Shown: piece after piece, positions 6,333 through 14,376 of the stretch
Position numbering within the stretch: the first letter of the stretch is position 1
Layout: each line of letters opens with the position of its first letter
From: Luminiphilus sp.
GTDB taxonomy: Bacteria > Pseudomonadota > Gammaproteobacteria > Pseudomonadales > Halieaceae
DNA: 15,458 bases
NCBI GenBank assembly: GCA_029251065.1
Contig: JAQXEB010000059.1
Span: 1 to 15,458, forward strand
Direction of reading: 5' to 3'
Notes under the pieces: generated by a model
What the model saw: the letters and a program-made list of their open reading frames with translations, nothing else
Told to the model about the DNA's origin: nothing
Databases searched by the model: none
Program-made: the position numbers and the translations under genes

Positions 6333-7327
6333 TGAAGCGCCCGCTATTACAGCAAGGCCTGTCACTGATTGAGGTGATGATTGCCATGGCCATTGGCTCG
6401 GTTGTGATTTTGGGTGTGCTGAGTTTGTTTAACGCGAATACCGAAACCTACAATGCGCTACAAGCACAAACCAGGCTGCAGGAAGGCGCAAACTTTGGCT
6501 TGAACGTGATTGCCCGTGATTTGCAGCGGGCAGGCTATCGCGGCTGTTACTCTCGGGGTGACGTGTATGCGACTGTCGCGTCAATTCCAGCAGCTTTTGA
6601 TATTAGATCGGGGCTTTCTGTTTATGATGGCGATGCGGAGGGGAACTGGACTTCATCCTCTACGGTTCTGGCCTCCGAGGTGTCTAATGCTGCAATTGAT
6701 GGCACGGATATTATTACCCTGCGGTTTGTTGAAAACGACGAGGCCTATTTATCAACGGCGCTGGTCACGGGTCAAGAAAATGTGCAGGTGAGCGTTGTGA
6801 GTGGCGCAACAAGTAATTTCAACGTCGATGATCTGGCTTTCATCAGTGATTGCGAAAAGGCAACCCTGTTCCAGGTCACCTCGGTGGCAATCAATGGTAC
6901 CGCCATGACCTTGGGTCATGCCGTGTCGGAAGAAAACGGCAACAGAGTGGGGGGGCTTGCGGAGACCGGGATCTTTGGCACCGATGCGGCAGTTGCCAGT
7001 CTCGTTTCTAAAACCTACTTTATAAAACAAGGCGCGAGCGGCATAGCCGGCAAGGGTGGGTATTCGTTGCAGCAATTTGATGGCGCCGCTAGCACGGAAT
7101 TGGTTGAAGGGGTTGAGGATCTACAAATCCTGCTTGGTATTGATACCGATTCGGATGGCGTCCCCAACCAATACCTGGCGCCCAGCGCGTCGGTTATTAC
7201 GAGTCAAATCGCGACCGTTTTGCTAGAGATCACCGTCAATAGTATTTCTGATGCGGACTCTGCTGAGGAGGATCGTCTGCTGCGGCGCAGCTTTCGTCAA
7301 ACCATTCAAATCAGGAATCCAGGATGA
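6332..7327 (+). CDS. pilW: Type IV minor pilin PilW
   Basis: A 331-residue prepilin, the large member of the minor-pilin set. Signal MKRPLLQQG|LSLIEVMIAMAIGSVVILGVL: Gly at -1, Leu (not Phe) at +1, Glu at +5. It is followed by the PilW-typical LQEGANFGLNVIARDLQRAGYRGC, and the C-terminal part GVEDLQILLGIDTDSDGVPNQY is also a PilW hallmark. IDTDSDGVPN resembles a calcium-binding DxDxDG loop. The frame is open from 6275, but ATG 6332 is chosen because it couples to the pilV stop (TGATG) and gives a 9-residue leader. PilW, PilV, PilX and PilY1 form the subcomplex that starts pilus assembly and exports the adhesin. The stop overlaps the pilX start as ATGA. Confidence 0.92.
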   Translation: MKRPLLQQGLSLIEVMIAMAIGSVVILGVLSLFNANTETYNALQAQTRLQEGANFGLNVIARDLQRAGYRGCYSRGDVYATVASIPAAFDIRSGLSVYDGDAEGNWTSSSTVLASEVSNAAIDGTDIITLRFVENDEAYLSTALVTGQENVQVSVVSGATSNFNVDDLAFISDCEKATLFQVTSVAINGTAMTLGHAVSEENGNRVGGLAETGIFGTDAAVASLVSKTYFIKQGASGIAGKGGYSLQQFDGAASTELVEGVEDLQILLGIDTDSDGVPNQYLAPSASVITSQIATVLLEITVNSISDADSAEEDRLLRRSFRQTIQIRNPG

Positions 7328-7842
7328 CCGCCGAATATAATGATCAAGGCGGTATGGTGTTGGTCACCAGCCTTGTTATCTTAATGATATTAACGATGCT
7401 AGGACTCTCCTCGGTTCAGGGCACAAGCATCCAAGAGCTGATCGCAAGGAATCAACGCGATAGCAATCTTGCGTTTAATGCCGCGGAAACGGCCATCATT
7501 GAAGCGGAAAATTTATTGAACGCCCTTGTATCGATAAACTACGAAAGCTCAGGCAACCCTGTAATTTATGATTCAACGTCTGGCGGTTCTATTTTTGCTG
7601 ATCTCTCTGTTATAGATCCTTGGAGTGGCCCTGCAGCGAATACTGCGAGCGATGGTCGTGCTGTTTACATCGTTGAGCATGTCAGCACGGTTGTGTCTGA
7701 TGAGGATCGATTGAACCTTGATAATATTGGGCAGAATCCAAATGCCTGCTGCACCCAAATGTTCCGAATTCGGGCTAGGGGCCTAGGCGGTACCGATGAT
7801 GCGCAAGTGATTATTGAAGCGGCTTATGGGAAACGATTTTGA
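7324..7842 (+). CDS. pilX: Type IV minor pilin PilX
   Basis: A 172-residue protein with the PilX pattern QGGMVLVTSLVILMILTMLGLSSVQGTSIQELIARNQRDSN-LAFNAAETAIIEAE, which is nearly a family consensus. Cleavage is expected after Gly10, or after Gly9. There is no Glu at +5 (Thr at that place), so it would sit at the very tip of the minor-pilin complex, like GspK in type II secretion. The globular domain has adjacent cysteines (NACC). The start ATG overlaps the pilW stop, with AGGAA at 7313-7317 as ribosome site, seven bases upstream. It ends 73 bases before the chosen pilY1 start, the largest gap in the cluster. Confidence 0.9.
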   Translation: MTAEYNDQGGMVLVTSLVILMILTMLGLSSVQGTSIQELIARNQRDSNLAFNAAETAIIEAENLLNALVSINYESSGNPVIYDSTSGGSIFADLSVIDPWSGPAANTASDGRAVYIVEHVSTVVSDEDRLNLDNIGQNPNACCTQMFRIRARGLGGTDDAQVIIEAAYGKRF

Positions 7843-7848
7843 AAGATG

Positions 7849-7878
7849 TTGATGTAAAATTCTGAATTTGTTCATAAT
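7849..7878 (+). promoter_or_regulatory. Possible sigma70-type promoter for pilY1
   Basis: TTGATG (7849-7854) and CATAAT (7873-7878) are separated by 18 bases in the AT-rich pilX-pilY1 gap. The -10 matches TATAAT at five of six places and the -35 keeps TTGA. If used, transcription would begin near 7885, after the ATG at 7877, which supports the pilY1 start at 7916. This is a pattern match only. Confidence 0.35.
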
Positions 7879-7915
7879 GCCTCTGATTCGTTCAACAAAA
7901 TCGAGGTTCTTTGTG

Positions 7916-10900
7916 ATGCAGAAGTTATTCTTGGGCGCTTTGTTTTACATTGCCAGCTTCGGTGCCAATGCGGGGCCATCTCCGGATGCGTTCTCTGCCT
8001 TCACGGTTACTTTAGCGCAGAAGAGCGTGGTTGATGATCCTTCTGCGCCCTATGGCTTTGACATTTCTTTTGTGGTTTCAGGAAGTGGTGGCTTGAAGTT
8101 GGAATCGGCCAATCTACAGATAGATAATAGTCCGCAGGGGTGCATCAATGACGATGGCGGGGTGGGGAACGGGAATTTAGCGGGTACTTCGGGTCAGTAC
8201 GAATCCACTGATTTTGGTAGTGGAGGGCTCAATGCGGGCACTTATGCGATAACTTTATCGATTTATGGGGACGATAACTGCCTTGGTACTGAAGGCGAGG
8301 CATCAGGCGCCATAACAATCGAGTCAAGAGTGAGTAATGTCGCCCCTGTTGCTGTCGATGACAGTGTCAGTTCAGGCGTTATCGAAGACACGGCCTACAG
8401 CTCGGCAACGAGCCTGATCCAGAATGACACCGATGCTGATGGCGATAATCTAACTGCCACTGCAGGCACCTTTTCTACCGGACAAAGTGGTTCTATTGTC
8501 ATTCAAAGCGACGGCTCTTACGCCTATACGCCAGCTGGCAATTTTAACGGCACAGACACCGCCAATTACACCGTTTCTGATAGCGCGCTCACGGACACGG
8601 GCACACTAACGATCACTGTCGCAGCCGTTAACGATGTTCCGGTTGCCGTCGATGACAGTGTGAGCTCTGGCGTTACTGAAGGCGTCGCCTTCAACTCAGT
8701 CACAAGCTTGATCGCGAATGACTCCGATGCGGATGGCGATACGCTTGCGGCAACCGCGGGCACCTTCCCAACGGGTCAAGGCGGCTCTGTCGTAATTGCA
8801 ACAGACGGCTCGTACGCCTATACGTCAGCAATAGATTTCAGTGGTATAGATACAGTTGAGTATACCGTCGATGATGGCAACGGCGGCACCGCCACAGGCG
8901 CGTTGACCATTACCGTCTCAGCTGCGGACAATAACGCACCCGTCGCGGTCGATGATACTGTTAGTTCGGGCGCGACAGAGGACGCGGTTTTCAATTCCGT
9001 GATGAGTCTCATTGCGAACGATACCGATGCGGATAACGATGCCCTGGCGGCCACAGCGGGCACTTTTGCAACGGATCAGGGCGGCTCTATCGTGATCACT
9101 ACAAACGGCGCTTATACGTACACGCCAGGCCCTGATTTCAATGGTGCCGATACGGTTAGTTATACCGTGGTTGATGATGGCGGTTTAAGCGATACAGGCA
9201 CCCTAACGATTACCGTCGGGGCCGTTAATGATGCGCCTGTTCTAACCCTGACAACCTCTGCAAGTCCCAGCTTCAGGAAAGAAGGCGACGCGTCCGCGGG
9301 CGACACGGTGGTCGAATTTACGACGTCTGATGCCGAAGGCACGGACGTGGACGTGAGCCTAAGCGACACGACCAATTATGCTTTGACCTCTGGCGCCACG
9401 ACGGTGGTGCTGACTTCTGCTGGTGCAACGATCATCGCTGATTATGTTGACGGGGGTGCAAGTCTGCCTGCTTTTACGCTGACCCCAGTGGATGGAGAGC
9501 TTGACGGCGCAGTGATTACGGTCAGCCCAACGGTAACCGCGGGCAATGAACTGCCGACGCTGCTTCTGACCTCATCGGCAAGGCCTTCGTTTGTGGAAGG
9601 CGCAAGTGTTGCCGGTGCGATGGTTGTTGGTTACGCAACGATTGATGACGATGACGACACGGTGACTGTCACGCTAAGCGATACCACCAACTATGCGTTA
9701 GATAGCGATAATAAGGTTGTGACTTTGACTTTGACTTTGGCTGGGTTGGCGATCGTGGATGCCGCTGGAAGTTTGCCAAGCTTTACCTTGACCCCGAACG
9801 ACCCTTTTGAAGAGGGTGCCGCGGTGACGGTTGCCCCAAGAGTTGCGGCGGCGAGTGATTTTTCTGCGGTGGCGGCATTTTTTGACCTGTCAAGCCAGCC
9901 ATTGGATATCGGTAGTTCGGCAGCGCCGAATGTGGTGGTTTTGGCAGATACTTCCGTGAGCTTGCAGTCAGATATTTTGACGAGTGACGCAGGTGGCTAT
10001 TGGACAGATTCAAGCGACACCTATGAGTTTATCCATTCAGACTCATGCAATGGGAATTGCACAGCGCCAGAATCGATTTGGCAGTTGAGGAGCAAAGACT
10101 TCAACAAGATTTATTACAATCCTGAGGTTCGTTACCAGCCTTGGGCTGGATGTGATGATGGCTCAGTGAGCGGATGTGGCGGTCGCGCCGCGCCGGGAAG
10201 TAGCAGCTATTACTATTACCATAGCGAGGGGAATGAGGTTGCAATCGAAGCGGAATCCGGCGCCACGGGTGATTCCAGTCCGGCAGATCGTTTAGAAGAT
10301 GTTTCGCCGACAGGCTTTGCCGATGGTAATGCGCTATATCCCAAATTTCCTGATCGCACTGACTGTGCAGGCAGCGCCTGTACGCTGCTGGAAGAGCGCG
10401 CTAACTTTGAGCTGTATTATGCTTGGGCTAGAACTCGAGGCCAGGTGACCAAAGCCGCAATTGGCCAGGCGATTTTTTCTGCTAATGAGCAGTTGAGGGT
10501 GGGTTTTGGCGAATCTAACGGTAACAGCAATAATGAGCCGATTCAGGCGCTTTCTGTGACGGGGCATCGAGCAACGCTATTGTCCCAGCTTTATACGTCA
10601 ACTTATCAGGGTAATTCTCAGCTCCACTCAGGATTGGCTGGTGCTGGCAAATACTTAGAATGTGCATCTGGTGGTGGGAGTCTGTTCACAGGAAGCCCTG
10701 TGTGCCCGGTTCGCGCTGATGATCAGGGGAGCTGTCAGCAAAATTATGTCCTCATTGTAACGGATGCTAATTTTGAAGGTGAAGGATCCAATCTGGGAAA
10801 TCTCGACCCTGGTGATGCAGATGGCGATGAGAGCAGTGTGTTTGACGGGGTTGTTTTTGCGGAAGGGGCGCCGAGCGGGTGGAGCAGTACGCTTGCTGAT

Positions 10901-13543
10901 ATTGCAATGCATTATTATGAACGGGACCTATTCACTTCTATCGATAACGACGTTGCTCCGTTAGAGCGAGATATCGATTTTGCGCCGGCAGGCACCTTCG
11001 CCAGCGCGAGTATGCATCAACATGTTAAGACGTATGCGGTAGCTTTTGGCTTGAACAGTGGCCTTGTCGACCCACCTACAGCTTATTCAGCGGATGCTTA
11101 TGATTGGGGTAGTCGTGATGCGGTTGGAACAGCCGAGGAGCAGGCAAGTTTCAGAGCGAAAGATCTATATCACGCAACGGTAAACGGTCGTGGCCGATAT
11201 TTTGATGCTCAGAGCCCTCAAGCTTTATCCAGTGAGCTTACAGCAGCGTTCGATGAATTTAGCGCAGGGATTGGAGCGGGCAGTGCCGTTAGTTTTAACT
11301 CTCAAGAACTGTCCAGTGGGGGGCAAATTTTCAGATCATATTATAACTTAGATGATAAAACGGGCGATATTATTGCCCTTGCGTTTGATGAATCTTTTAC
11401 GGTCGGGCGCGAGTCTTGGAGCGTCGCAGCTAAGCTAGATGATCAAGACTTTGATTCGGGTCGAAATATCCTTACGTTTAAACCCAGTCTTTCAGAAAAC
11501 ACAGGCATTGGTATTCCTTTTCGTTATGATCAGTTGGACGACGTCCAATCTGATGCCTTTGGTGACAATGTAGAAGATAAAGTTAATTATCTTCGAGGCG
11601 AGCGCGCGAACGAGCAGCCCTCCGGTGATTTTAGAACACGGTTAGAAGAAAAGGGTTTGATCGGGCCGGTGATCAACTCGTCAACGGTTTATGTGGGTGA
11701 ACCCGATCGGCAGTTCCGAGGCGGCAGTGCTTTCCCCTCTGGCGATGATAGTTATGCTAAATTCGTCAACGTTCAAGCGGGTCGAGCTGACCGGCTTTAC
11801 TTCTCTGCTAATGGTGGGAAGCTGCACAGTGTAAATCCGAGCGACGGCAGTGAGCAGTTTGCGTTTGTTCCGAATGCCGCCATGACCAATGCCTCCAACA
11901 ATTCCATACTCGACTTTCTTAATCCTGGATACAGCCATCAATACCTGATCGACGCAACGCCCGTGGTGGACGATGTGTTTATGCGGTTCAAAACGGGTAG
12001 CGGTGGCATTGAAAGCGATAAAGCCTGGGGCACAATTCTAGTCGGGGCTTATGGTGCGGGTGGCAAGGGCCTTTTTGCACTGGATATAACCGACCCGGAA
12101 GTTGAAGAAGAGGATGCAGCGAAGACGGTCCTCTGGGAGTTTACGAATCAGGATGATGTCTATCCGACGTATCAGGGTTCGCCGATTCTAAATAATGACG
12201 GTGACCGATACCGCGATGGCAGCGGTGCAATGATTAAAGACCTCGGGTTAACAGTGCATGAGCCGGTGATCGCCCTGAGTAATGTGAGAGCACCCAGTGA
12301 TGATAATGCGCTTGAATGGATGGCCTTGGTTGGTAATGGTGTCAATAGCGGTGCGGGAATTGCGAAGCTGTTTGCATTGTTCCTAGATCGGGGTTCTGAC
12401 GGTGTTTGGTGTCATCCCGACGCGCAATATAATAACGCGAGCTTAGCAACGGCCTCGCTGCGAGACGGTTGCGATATCTCGGATCAAGATTTTATTAAAA
12501 TCGACACGGGAGTCGGTGGTGAGTCAATCGGTGGTGATGTTTATCCGAACGGTTTGGGTTCGGTGAGGGCGATTGATATCGATCAAAACGGAACCGTTGA
12601 TTATGCTTATGCTGGCGATATGCGTGGAAATCTTTACCGGTTTGATTTGTGTTTGGCTGGCCTACGAGCGTGGGAAACAGGTGATTTCTACACGGAATAC
12701 TCGGGTGCCTTAACCGAGTGTAAGCAGGGCGCAGATGTGCATCTTGACTGGACTGTTCAGAAGATTTTCAGCGCGGTTTATAGTGACACTTCGCAGCCCA
12801 TCCTGAGCCGCCCGATTGTTGTTGAAAACCCGCAAGGAGGCGTGGTGGTGGTGTTCGGCACAGGTCGCTATATCGTAAATGGGGATAACACGAACACGGA
12901 TGTACAGAGTGTCTACGGCATCTGGGATCGCTTTGATAATCGGACTGTCTTGAAAGCGGAGCTGGAGCCGCAAGAATACACGAACGTTTGTGGAACGATT
13001 ACGGTGGCGGGTGAGGATGTCGCCAGTTGTGCACGGACCTTGTCCAGCAATGCCGTTGAATATGATGCGGACCCTGAGGACGGCTCTGATGCTGTTTTAG
13101 GTTGGTATATTGATTTGGATTTGCCTGCAGGGGGCGCGTCAAGCGGCGTGGAGCACCCGGGAGAACGCGCGATTCGCAATCTTCAAATTCGGGGTGGCAT
13201 TGCTTTTGTAAACAGCGTTTTGCCAACGACAGCAGCGGCCTGTACACAAGCTGATGGGGGCTTTGAATTGGCCTTTTGCCCATTGACGGGTAATGACGCG
13301 TGCTTCGGCGAGGCGGTTTTTGATCTTAATAACGATGGGGATTTCAGCGCCTCGGATAATTTCGGGACTGCTGTCGTTTCTGGCCTGATTATCGATGATT
13401 CACGGCCCTCAGACTCGGCTTTTGCCGGAGCGGCTCGGGTGACCCAATTAAGTGATCAATCATTAAAGATTAGTGTGACAAACACGCAGACTTCAACGAA
13501 CACCGGCCGTCTCTCTTGGCGGAGACTGAATAACGAGCAATAG
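7916..13543 (+). CDS. pilY1: Giant type IV pilus tip adhesin PilY1 with five N-terminal Ig/cadherin-like repeats
   Basis: About 1875 residues, against roughly 1160 in P. aeruginosa. The start is ATG 7916, supported by GAGG at 7903-7906; ATG 7877 in the same frame lacks a ribosome site. A signal peptide MQKLFLGALFYIASFGANA is followed by a beta-rich segment (to about 140), three cadherin/VCBS-like repeats of ~99 residues (about 142-438), two repeats of a second kind (about 439-645), a von Willebrand A-like domain, and the conserved PilY1 C-terminal beta-propeller (from about 1120, ending in the family-type tail GRLSWRRLNNEQ). The vWA begins PNVVVLADTSVS, with the metal-site motif DxSxS at D678-S680-S682. 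The propeller has a calcium-loop sequence DIDQNGTVD (1554-1562), placed like the site that tunes pilus extension and retraction in P. aeruginosa. PilY1 is exported with the minor pilins and acts in adhesion. The repeats probably extend or present the tip. pilY2 is not present downstream. Confidence 0.93.
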   Translation: MQKLFLGALFYIASFGANAGPSPDAFSAFTVTLAQKSVVDDPSAPYGFDISFVVSGSGGLKLESANLQIDNSPQGCINDDGGVGNGNLAGTSGQYESTDFGSGGLNAGTYAITLSIYGDDNCLGTEGEASGAITIESRVSNVAPVAVDDSVSSGVIEDTAYSSATSLIQNDTDADGDNLTATAGTFSTGQSGSIVIQSDGSYAYTPAGNFNGTDTANYTVSDSALTDTGTLTITVAAVNDVPVAVDDSVSSGVTEGVAFNSVTSLIANDSDADGDTLAATAGTFPTGQGGSVVIATDGSYAYTSAIDFSGIDTVEYTVDDGNGGTATGALTITVSAADNNAPVAVDDTVSSGATEDAVFNSVMSLIANDTDADNDALAATAGTFATDQGGSIVITTNGAYTYTPGPDFNGADTVSYTVVDDGGLSDTGTLTITVGAVNDAPVLTLTTSASPSFRKEGDASAGDTVVEFTTSDAEGTDVDVSLSDTTNYALTSGATTVVLTSAGATIIADYVDGGASLPAFTLTPVDGELDGAVITVSPTVTAGNELPTLLLTSSARPSFVEGASVAGAMVVGYATIDDDDDTVTVTLSDTTNYALDSDNKVVTLTLTLAGLAIVDAAGSLPSFTLTPNDPFEEGAAVTVAPRVAAASDFSAVAAFFDLSSQPLDIGSSAAPNVVVLADTSVSLQSDILTSDAGGYWTDSSDTYEFIHSDSCNGNCTAPESIWQLRSKDFNKIYYNPEVRYQPWAGCDDGSVSGCGGRAAPGSSSYYYYHSEGNEVAIEAESGATGDSSPADRLEDVSPTGFADGNALYPKFPDRTDCAGSACTLLEERANFELYYAWARTRGQVTKAAIGQAIFSANEQLRVGFGESNGNSNNEPIQALSVTGHRATLLSQLYTSTYQGNSQLHSGLAGAGKYLECASGGGSLFTGSPVCPVRADDQGSCQQNYVLIVTDANFEGEGSNLGNLDPGDADGDESSVFDGVVFAEGAPSGWSSTLADIAMHYYERDLFTSIDNDVAPLERDIDFAPAGTFASASMHQHVKTYAVAFGLNSGLVDPPTAYSADAYDWGSRDAVGTAEEQASFRAKDLYHATVNGRGRYFDAQSPQALSSELTAAFDEFSAGIGAGSAVSFNSQELSSGGQIFRSYYNLDDKTGDIIALAFDESFTVGRESWSVAAKLDDQDFDSGRNILTFKPSLSENTGIGIPFRYDQLDDVQSDAFGDNVEDKVNYLRGERANEQPSGDFRTRLEEKGLIGPVINSSTVYVGEPDRQFRGGSAFPSGDDSYAKFVNVQAGRADRLYFSANGGKLHSVNPSDGSEQFAFVPNAAMTNASNNSILDFLNPGYSHQYLIDATPVVDDVFMRFKTGSGGIESDKAWGTILVGAYGAGGKGLFALDITDPEVEEEDAAKTVLWEFTNQDDVYPTYQGSPILNNDGDRYRDGSGAMIKDLGLTVHEPVIALSNVRAPSDDNALEWMALVGNGVNSGAGIAKLFALFLDRGSDGVWCHPDAQYNNASLATASLRDGCDISDQDFIKIDTGVGGESIGGDVYPNGLGSVRAIDIDQNGTVDYAYAGDMRGNLYRFDLCLAGLRAWETGDFYTEYSGALTECKQGADVHLDWTVQKIFSAVYSDTSQPILSRPIVVENPQGGVVVVFGTGRYIVNGDNTNTDVQSVYGIWDRFDNRTVLKAELEPQEYTNVCGTITVAGEDVASCARTLSSNAVEYDADPEDGSDAVLGWYIDLDLPAGGASSGVEHPGERAIRNLQIRGGIAFVNSVLPTTAAACTQADGGFELAFCPLTGNDACFGEAVFDLNNDGDFSASDNFGTAVVSGLIIDDSRPSDSAFAGAARVTQLSDQSLKISVTNTQTSTNTGRLSWRRLNNEQ
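8339..9238 (+). repeat. Three tandem ~300-base repeats encoding cadherin/VCBS-like domains in pilY1
   Basis: Copies start near 8339, 8635 and 8937. Each encodes PVAVDDSVSSG or a close form, then SLIxNDxDADxDxLxATAGTF, then GSxVIxxxGxYxYT, ending in GTLTITVxAVND or similar. The copies are close to one another at protein level, suggesting recent duplication. Acidic residues at the domain edges (DADGD, AVDD) suit calcium binding. Domains like these occur in many large secreted adhesins. Confidence 0.85.
9239..9850 (+). repeat. Two tandem ~310-base repeats of a second family in pilY1
   Basis: Both copies carry LTxSAxPSFxEG near the start, VTLSDTTNYAL or VSLSDTTNYAL in the middle and LPxFTLTPxD towards the end. 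They differ from the three preceding repeats and connect them to the vWA domain. The second copy has a run of five Asp (TIDDDDDTVT). I cannot name the fold; it looks like an Ig-like beta sandwich. Confidence 0.75.
9721..9738 (+). repeat. Short tandem repeat (GACTTT)x3 inside pilY1
   Basis: Three perfect copies of a 6-base unit that encodes a Thr-Leu-type alternation (VVTLTLTLAGL). Copy changes would add or remove two residues without a frameshift. Confidence 0.6.
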
Positions 13544-13584
13544 CATAAGGCCTGGTTTTGCTTGGTCATCAAGTGGGCGCGAAA

Positions 13585-14247
13585 TTAGCAGCCGTTCTCC
13601 CCGAGTCGAGCCGCTAAAACATTCGGTTTAAGCTTTGCCACTCGAAAGCGTCCCTGCCGGTTGATGACGATTTTGCGAGCAGTCTTGATTGTCTTTGGCC
13701 GCGCGCAGGTGATGAAGCTGCCGTTTTGATTGTCGGTCGCCCCAAGGGGCGTAAATCGTAAGTAGGCCTTGCGACGAAAAGACCGCCATAGGATTTTAGA
13801 GTCATCAGGCAAGGCAATTGTGAGTAGTGCTTGATCCGCGCTTTCCAGGCTACCCAGCGGTGCCTGATCCGCAAAGACGGTGAGGCGCGTTTGCCAAGGC
13901 TTTTGACATCGGTCATCAACTAAGTAGCAAACCGTGACGGCCCGTTGATGATGTAGGGCTTGAAGCCGGGCGTAGTGGAGTAGGCTGACGAGATCATTTG
14001 CCAGGGTTGTGGCTTGGGTTTGTGCGATGACCGCTTGCAGGCTCGGGTAGGCTGCTCGGAGCAGGATGCTCAGAATAAGCAAGGTCACGCAGAGCTCCAG
14101 GAGGGTAAAGCCGAATGTTTGTTTGCGCCTCGCGTGGGTGATGCGTGATGCCCGAGAAAGGGCCGATTGACCTTCGAGATCTCTTAATTGAGTCGGTGCG
14201 CCTCGACCCGGAGCGGGCAGAAGACGTTTGCGGTCGCAGTAAGACAT
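13585..14247 (-). CDS. fimT: FimT-like pseudopilin with DNA-binding GRxR motif
   Basis: A 220-residue GspH/FimT-family prepilin converging on pilY1 (41 bases between stops). Cleavage signal QTFG|FTLLELCVTLLILSILL, with Gly46 at -1 and Glu at +5, then the family pattern PSLQAVIAQTQATTLANDLVSLLHYARLQALHHQ. Near the C-terminus G199-R-F-R202 sits in VINRQGRFRVAKL. A GRxR motif at this place is what lets Legionella and related FimT proteins bind DNA during natural transformation; nearby Lys and Arg add positive charge, and cysteines (FITCARP, NGC at the end) can form a disulfide. The 46-residue leader is very long and basic. No ATG, GTG or TTG exists between the first codon and the cleavage site, so this start is the only standard one; I see no clear ribosome site. 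fimT is also next to the minor-pilin cluster in Pseudomonas. Confidence 0.82.
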   Translation of the reverse strand: MSYCDRKRLLPAPGRGAPTQLRDLEGQSALSRASRITHARRKQTFGFTLLELCVTLLILSILLRAAYPSLQAVIAQTQATTLANDLVSLLHYARLQALHHQRAVTVCYLVDDRCQKPWQTRLTVFADQAPLGSLESADQALLTIALPDDSKILWRSFRRKAYLRFTPLGATDNQNGSFITCARPKTIKTARKIVINRQGRFRVAKLKPNVLAARLGENGC

Positions 14248-14376
14248 TTTTCAAGGGTAGCGAAACCCTCGTTTGCGTGGACTGGGCGATTTCGCAAAGT
14301 CACATCAGCGATGTCTGAAGTCGCCCGTCGCATAGCAGCGGGCTCGGTTTGTAACGGGTATTGGGCTGGCTATTTT

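Noticed and set aside
8339..9850. Regular repeats considered as a CRISPR or mobile repeat
   Set aside because: They are in-frame protein-domain repeats of about 300 bases inside one open frame, without spacers.
13544..13584. Bidirectional terminator between pilY1 and fimT
   Set aside because: I could not find a stable stem followed by a T run in the 41 bases.
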